This document shows positions 33,801 through 36,375 of a stretch of DNA of 36,375 nt, piece by piece (the first letter of the stretch is position 1; each line of letters starts with the position of its first letter). The notes beneath the pieces are model-generated. The model ran no database searches. It was not told the DNA's origin and saw only the letters and a list, made by a program, of their open reading frames with translations. A program made the position numbers and the translations under genes. Source of the DNA: DAOPZC01 sp035353175 (GTDB taxonomy: Bacteria > Verrucomicrobiota > Kiritimatiellia > RFP12 > UBA1067); contig DAOPZC010000048.1 of the NCBI GenBank assembly GCA_035353175.1, positions 1-36,375 on the forward strand. The letters run 5' to 3'.

Positions 33801-33905
33801 GGCGCGGCTGACGGCTTTCGATTTCTGATGCTCGGGAATCACCGCCTGTACGACGGTGGCCGAGGCGGCGATCTCCGAGACGGTCGTGGTGGTGATCTTT
33901 TGCAT
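33801..33905 (-). pseudogene. Possible small gene remnant (MQKITTTTVSEIAAS...) running into the HzsA-related gene
   Basis: A minus-strand frame starts at ATG 33905 with an AAGGAA upstream and reads MQKITTTTVSEIAASATVVQ, followed by AVIPEHQKSKAVSRAS. These 35 codons lie outside the neighbouring gene. The frame then stays open antisense to that gene until 33483, where it has no coding character. It looks like the 5' end of an acquired gene whose remainder was lost at the junction. I do not recognise the family. It follows the capsid-like fragment on the same strand. Confidence 0.3.
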
Positions 33906-33938
33906 GATTAAGGTTCCTTTTTGAGAAGACGTCAATAT

Positions 33939-34057
33939 CCAGAATCCAGAATTCAGAATCAAGAATGAACAGCCCATGCCCCACTAAGATAATTCTCTCA
34001 TTCTGACTCCGGTCTCCTGCCATCTGCCTTCTGACTCCTGAATTCTGTATTCTGTCT
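33939..34057. repeat. Two inverted arrays of degenerate 7-bp repeats
   Basis: The left array (33939-33966) has four heptamers: CCAGAAT, CCAGAAT, TCAGAAT, CAAGAAT. The right array (34002-34057) has eight: TCTGACT, CCGGTCT, CCTGCCA, TCTGCCT, TCTGACT, CCTGAAT, TCTGTAT, TCTGTCT. In one phase both have the consensus ATNCAGA, on the plus strand on the left and on the minus strand on the right, so the region could fold as a large imperfect hairpin around 33967-34001. It resembles in style the heptameric STRR repeats of cyanobacteria. Confidence 0.7.
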
Positions 34058-34060
34058 CCC

Positions 34061-34297
34061 TTACACAGCCTCCTCGGTCTCGCCGTACATCTTGGGCGAA
34101 TCGCTGTTCGCCTCGGTGGCCAGCGCCAGGTCGCCGAACTTGCGGAACTGGACGAACGTCCCCGAATTCGGGGCCAGCTTGGCTTTCACACCCAGGCCGC
34201 TGTTGGCGAGCGGGGTTTCAAGCTCCTTGTCGGTCATCTCGTCGAAAGCCCGGTCGAAATAGCCCTGGACCGTGCCTTTCATGGTGGTAGAGTCCAT
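34061..34297 (-). CDS. Short fragment resembling the N-terminus of an N4-gp56-type phage major capsid protein
   Basis: The product has 78 residues, starting MDSTTMKGTVQGYFDRAFDE, and includes KAKLAPNSGTFVQFRKFGDLALATEA and then MYGETEEAV before the stop. The pattern of a PNSG turn, an aromatic-basic FRKF strand and an AT...GE stretch resembles the N-terminal arm of N4-gp56-family capsid proteins, which are normally several hundred residues. If so, this is a truncated copy ended by a stop that coincides with the start of the heptamer repeats. A perfect AAGGAGG lies 3 bases before the ATG at 34297, so it could still be translated. It is more AT-rich than the main locus. No other phage gene is nearby. 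The family call is tentative. Confidence 0.45.
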   Translation of the reverse strand: MDSTTMKGTVQGYFDRAFDEMTDKELETPLANSGLGVKAKLAPNSGTFVQFRKFGDLALATEANSDSPKMYGETEEAV

Positions 34298-34349
34298 AAT
34301 CCTCCTTGATTGTGAGCGAACGGGAAAACCATTCGGCCCCTTAATAGTC

Positions 34350-34386
34350 GGGGGAAAGTGGTAAAGTTGGGGGGAGTGGAGAAGTT
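34350..34386. repeat. Degenerate 9-bp tandem repeat
   Basis: Four units lie back to back: GGGGGAAAGT, GGTAAAGTT, GGGGGGAGT and GGAGAAGTT, all purine-rich on the plus strand and ending in AGT or GTT. It is a second kind of short-period repeat within 300 bases of the heptamer arrays. Confidence 0.5.
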
Positions 34387-34612
34387 CTAAAAGCTCGGGG
34401 TTACGAGAATTATTAAGTGTGGGGGAAGGAAGTGCTAAACAGTATGAATGCATGGGTTCGTTTGTTGGGGAAGGGGAACGGGCTTGAAACAGGATATGGG
34501 GTGTGCTACTGTTCAGAGCATGTTGGGGAACGGCATGGTGGAATACGATCGCACCAAGTGTCTGGCAAAGGGGGACTGATATCACCGGTCGCGATTAAGT
34601 TAACGACGCAAG

Positions 34613-34642
34613 TTGTTATCATCACCTTTTTCGGCTTCTAAA
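34613..34642 (+). promoter_or_regulatory. Weak promoter for the ATPase gene
   Basis: TTGTTA (34613-34618) is followed by an 18-base spacer and TCTAAA (34637-34642). Initiation would fall about 13 bases before the ATG at 34662, with GAGAGGA (34653-34659) as the ribosome-binding site. The boxes are poor matches, so this is only suggestive. Confidence 0.3.
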
Positions 34643-34661
34643 TACGGGGTTTGAGAGGAAA

Positions 34662-36353
34662 ATGAACAGAATCAATGGCGATCTGCTTGCTTCACCGACA
34701 TACTGTCCTTATGCAGCTGGTAAATGCGACCAATCATTTGCTGGACATACACCACGTGCGGCTTTCTTCATCTATCCTTCGACGCCTCCTTTGCTGGCCC
34801 AGACCGTTAGAGAAGCGGTGAGGCACCTACAGCAGTATTCCGCTGACGAGAAATGGCTGACGTGGGAGAACCTGCCAATTACGGGACAAATCATTTTTTG
34901 CGAAGTCTGTAAAGCGATGCGCAGTTCACGGTCGATCGTAGCCAACATCACAACGTTGAATTTCAATGTACTTTTTGAGATCGGTTATGCTCTCGGCTTA
35001 GGTAAGCCTGTCTTGCCTGTTCGTGACACGTCATATGAAAAGGACAAGAAGCTTTTTGATGAAATAGGCGTTTTCGATGTTTTAGGCTATTCTGATTTCG
35101 CTAACAGTGGTGATCTTGTGTCGGCCGTCCAGAGTCGACGAGATGTGCAGCCTCCAATTCAACAAGTTCCAGAACGCAATAGGTCACAACCGATTTTCTA
35201 CATGCGGGCTCCAATAGAGAATGACGGAAGTATCCGCATTCTATCGGAACTCAAAAAATCAAGTTGTCCATTCCGCTCATTCGATTCACGGGAAACACCG
35301 CGTCTCTCACTTCACGAGGCATTCAAGCAAGTGCATAGTTCAACAGCAGTTGTCGCGCACTTGTTGGACCCACAGCGTACAGGTGCAAACGCCCATAATG
35401 CTCGTTGTGCTCTCATTTGTGGACTTGCAATGGCGACAGACAAGTACGTACTGATGCTTCAAGAAGGCGTTTTGACGCATCCAATCGATTACCGTGACAT
35501 CATAGTGTCTTATGAAGATGTGTCTGTGATTCCACATGCAATTTCAAAGATAGTGCGAGCGACAGCAGAACTCATTTACAACGCTCCAATAGTGGCAACC
35601 AGAACTCCTGAAAAAATATTGGATCGAATTGATCTGGGCGATGTGGCCGCAGAAAATGAGATACAGGCTCTTTCGTCGACCTACTTTGTCAGAACACCGC
35701 AGTTCATGCAGGCTCAGCAGGGCCATGCAAGGCTTGTCATCGGAAGAAAGGGGTCGGGTAAAACCGCATTGTTCTATGGACTGAGAAAGGCCGTTTCTAG
35801 CGGGAGAAGCAACCTAGTGCTTGACCTCAAACCAGAAGGTCATCAGTTCGTCCGACTGAGGGAAGTTGTTTTGGCAAGACTGTCCGAAGGTCTTCAACAG
35901 CACACGCTATCTGCATTCTGGCATTACCTTTTGCTACTAGAGGTGGCAAAGAAGCTAATTGAGCGAGAGGCACTTTCAGCTTGGCGTGACCCATCCGCCC
36001 TTGAAGAGTTCCGTGCATTAGAACACCAATACGATACCCATGCGGCTGGCTCCGAGGGCGACTTTTCGGAACGACTTATGGGGCTCATCAACCGGCTCGC
36101 AGACGCGTTTGAACAGCACACTCCAGAAGGACTAACAGGCGCGTCACTTACAAGAATGATTTACAGGGGGGATATTTTGGCGCTTTCAGACGTCGTAATT
36201 CGACGGCAAGCCTCAAGAGGAAACCTTTGGATACTGTTTGACAACATCGACAAAGGTTTTCCGACACATGGGTTGACGAAAGAAGACGTGTTAATCTTTA
36301 GAGGTCTTCTCGAAGCTTCACGCGCGCGCGCGACCGGCCAGTGCAACACCTGA
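34662..36353 (+). CDS. Sll1717-type P-loop ATPase with two N-terminal NDT/TIR-like domains, C-terminus probably missing
   Basis: The product has 563 residues. Domain 1 (about 33-135) reads AAFFIYPSTPPLLAQTVREA, SRSIVANIT and FNVLFEIGYALGLGKPVLPV, the fold and E106-containing motif of nucleoside 2-deoxyribosyltransferase/TIR-like NAD-binding proteins. Domain 2 (about 180-290) repeats the pattern (PIFYMRAPIENDGS, STAVVAHLLD, CALICGLAMATDKYVLML) but lacks the catalytic Glu. The ATPase has Walker A GRKGSGKT (361-368), LVLDLKPEGHQF, and Walker B ILFDNIDKGF (Asp527, Asp530), typical of the Sll1717 family. These occur in defence loci, where a NAD- or nucleotide-cleaving domain is triggered by the NTPase. 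The last 9-10 residues (ARATGQCNT) fall in a CG-repeat and look foreign; more than 100 further residues are expected. It is AT-richer than the window average. Confidence 0.65.
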   Translation: MNRINGDLLASPTYCPYAAGKCDQSFAGHTPRAAFFIYPSTPPLLAQTVREAVRHLQQYSADEKWLTWENLPITGQIIFCEVCKAMRSSRSIVANITTLNFNVLFEIGYALGLGKPVLPVRDTSYEKDKKLFDEIGVFDVLGYSDFANSGDLVSAVQSRRDVQPPIQQVPERNRSQPIFYMRAPIENDGSIRILSELKKSSCPFRSFDSRETPRLSLHEAFKQVHSSTAVVAHLLDPQRTGANAHNARCALICGLAMATDKYVLMLQEGVLTHPIDYRDIIVSYEDVSVIPHAISKIVRATAELIYNAPIVATRTPEKILDRIDLGDVAAENEIQALSSTYFVRTPQFMQAQQGHARLVIGRKGSGKTALFYGLRKAVSSGRSNLVLDLKPEGHQFVRLREVVLARLSEGLQQHTLSAFWHYLLLLEVAKKLIEREALSAWRDPSALEEFRALEHQYDTHAAGSEGDFSERLMGLINRLADAFEQHTPEGLTGASLTRMIYRGDILALSDVVIRRQASRGNLWILFDNIDKGFPTHGLTKEDVLIFRGLLEASRARATGQCNT

Positions 36354-36375
36354 TGTTTTGAAAACGGCCACGCGG

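Larger units (their letters stand above)
34298..34661. other. 364-base intergenic region with 9-bp repeat patch
   Basis: No convincing gene is seen between the capsid-like fragment (minus) and the ATPase (plus). The minus frame that continues upstream of 34297 has low-complexity, non-coding character. It holds a G-rich 9-bp repeat patch (34350-34386), further G-runs up to about 34540, and a weak promoter before the ATPase. The sequence is distinctly more AT-rich than the locus to the left. Confidence 0.5.

Noticed and set aside
33939..34057. The heptamer arrays as a CRISPR array
   Set aside because: The units are 7 bp with no unique spacers, and no cas genes are present.

Overview
The window looks like a GC-rich chromosome fragment from a Gram-negative member of the PVC group, most likely a Kiritimatiellota/Verrucomicrobiota relative. 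This is inference from gene content. Supporting features are an autotransporter-type beta-strand-repeat protein, a FadL-like outer-membrane barrel, a Tat-exported Gfo/Idh/MocA oxidoreductase, a Cys-type sulfatase, and several very large secreted proteins related to the hydrazine synthase alpha subunit (HzsA-related), a family common in Planctomycetes and Verrucomicrobia. No rRNA or tRNA gene is visible, so the taxonomic call is tentative. Both ends are probably cut: the first gene runs off the left edge and the last gene ends abnormally near the right edge.

Layout. Positions 1-2640 hold a truncated secreted beta-strand-repeat protein, a small DUF456 membrane protein and a FadL-family porin. 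Positions 2926-4350 hold a Tat/lipobox Gfo/Idh/MocA oxidoreductase, closed by a strong intrinsic terminator. Positions 4506-8615 form a tight housekeeping-type run: a THUMP/RlmL-like RNA methyltransferase, a TGS-uridine-kinase-like nucleoside kinase, a divergent HisI, and an unusual zinc-ribbon/transmembrane/GspG-like protein. Positions 8616-9866 hold a regulator with two winged-helix domains (minus strand), flanked on both sides by near-identical 24-bp palindromic operators.

The centre, 9867-33800, looks like one divergent catabolic locus. Leftward are two paralogous secreted proteins of 1245 and 1213 residues with a GH101/GH129-like TIM-barrel signature. Rightward, from a shared 116-bp control region, come an IclR regulator, two HzsA-related diheme proteins, a sulfatase, and two more HzsA-related diheme proteins, with gaps of only 32-46 bp. 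The likely theme is IclR-controlled use of a sulfated host or algal glycan: the sulfatase removes sulfate, the large hydrolases cut the glycan, and the four propeller/diheme proteins do something redox-linked or glycan-binding that I cannot assign. Each of the four carries a different accessory module (C-terminal FGE-like, N-terminal LamG, N-terminal F5/8 type C, or an N-terminal beta-sandwich), which is the most striking feature of the window.

From about 33.9 kb the base composition becomes visibly more AT-rich and the content looks acquired. It includes a short phage-capsid-like fragment, two inverted arrays of degenerate 7-bp repeats, a 9-bp repeat patch, and a truncated P-loop ATPase of the Sll1717 type. 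That ATPase has two N-terminal nucleoside-deoxyribosyltransferase/TIR-like domains, an architecture that suggests an antiphage defence protein.
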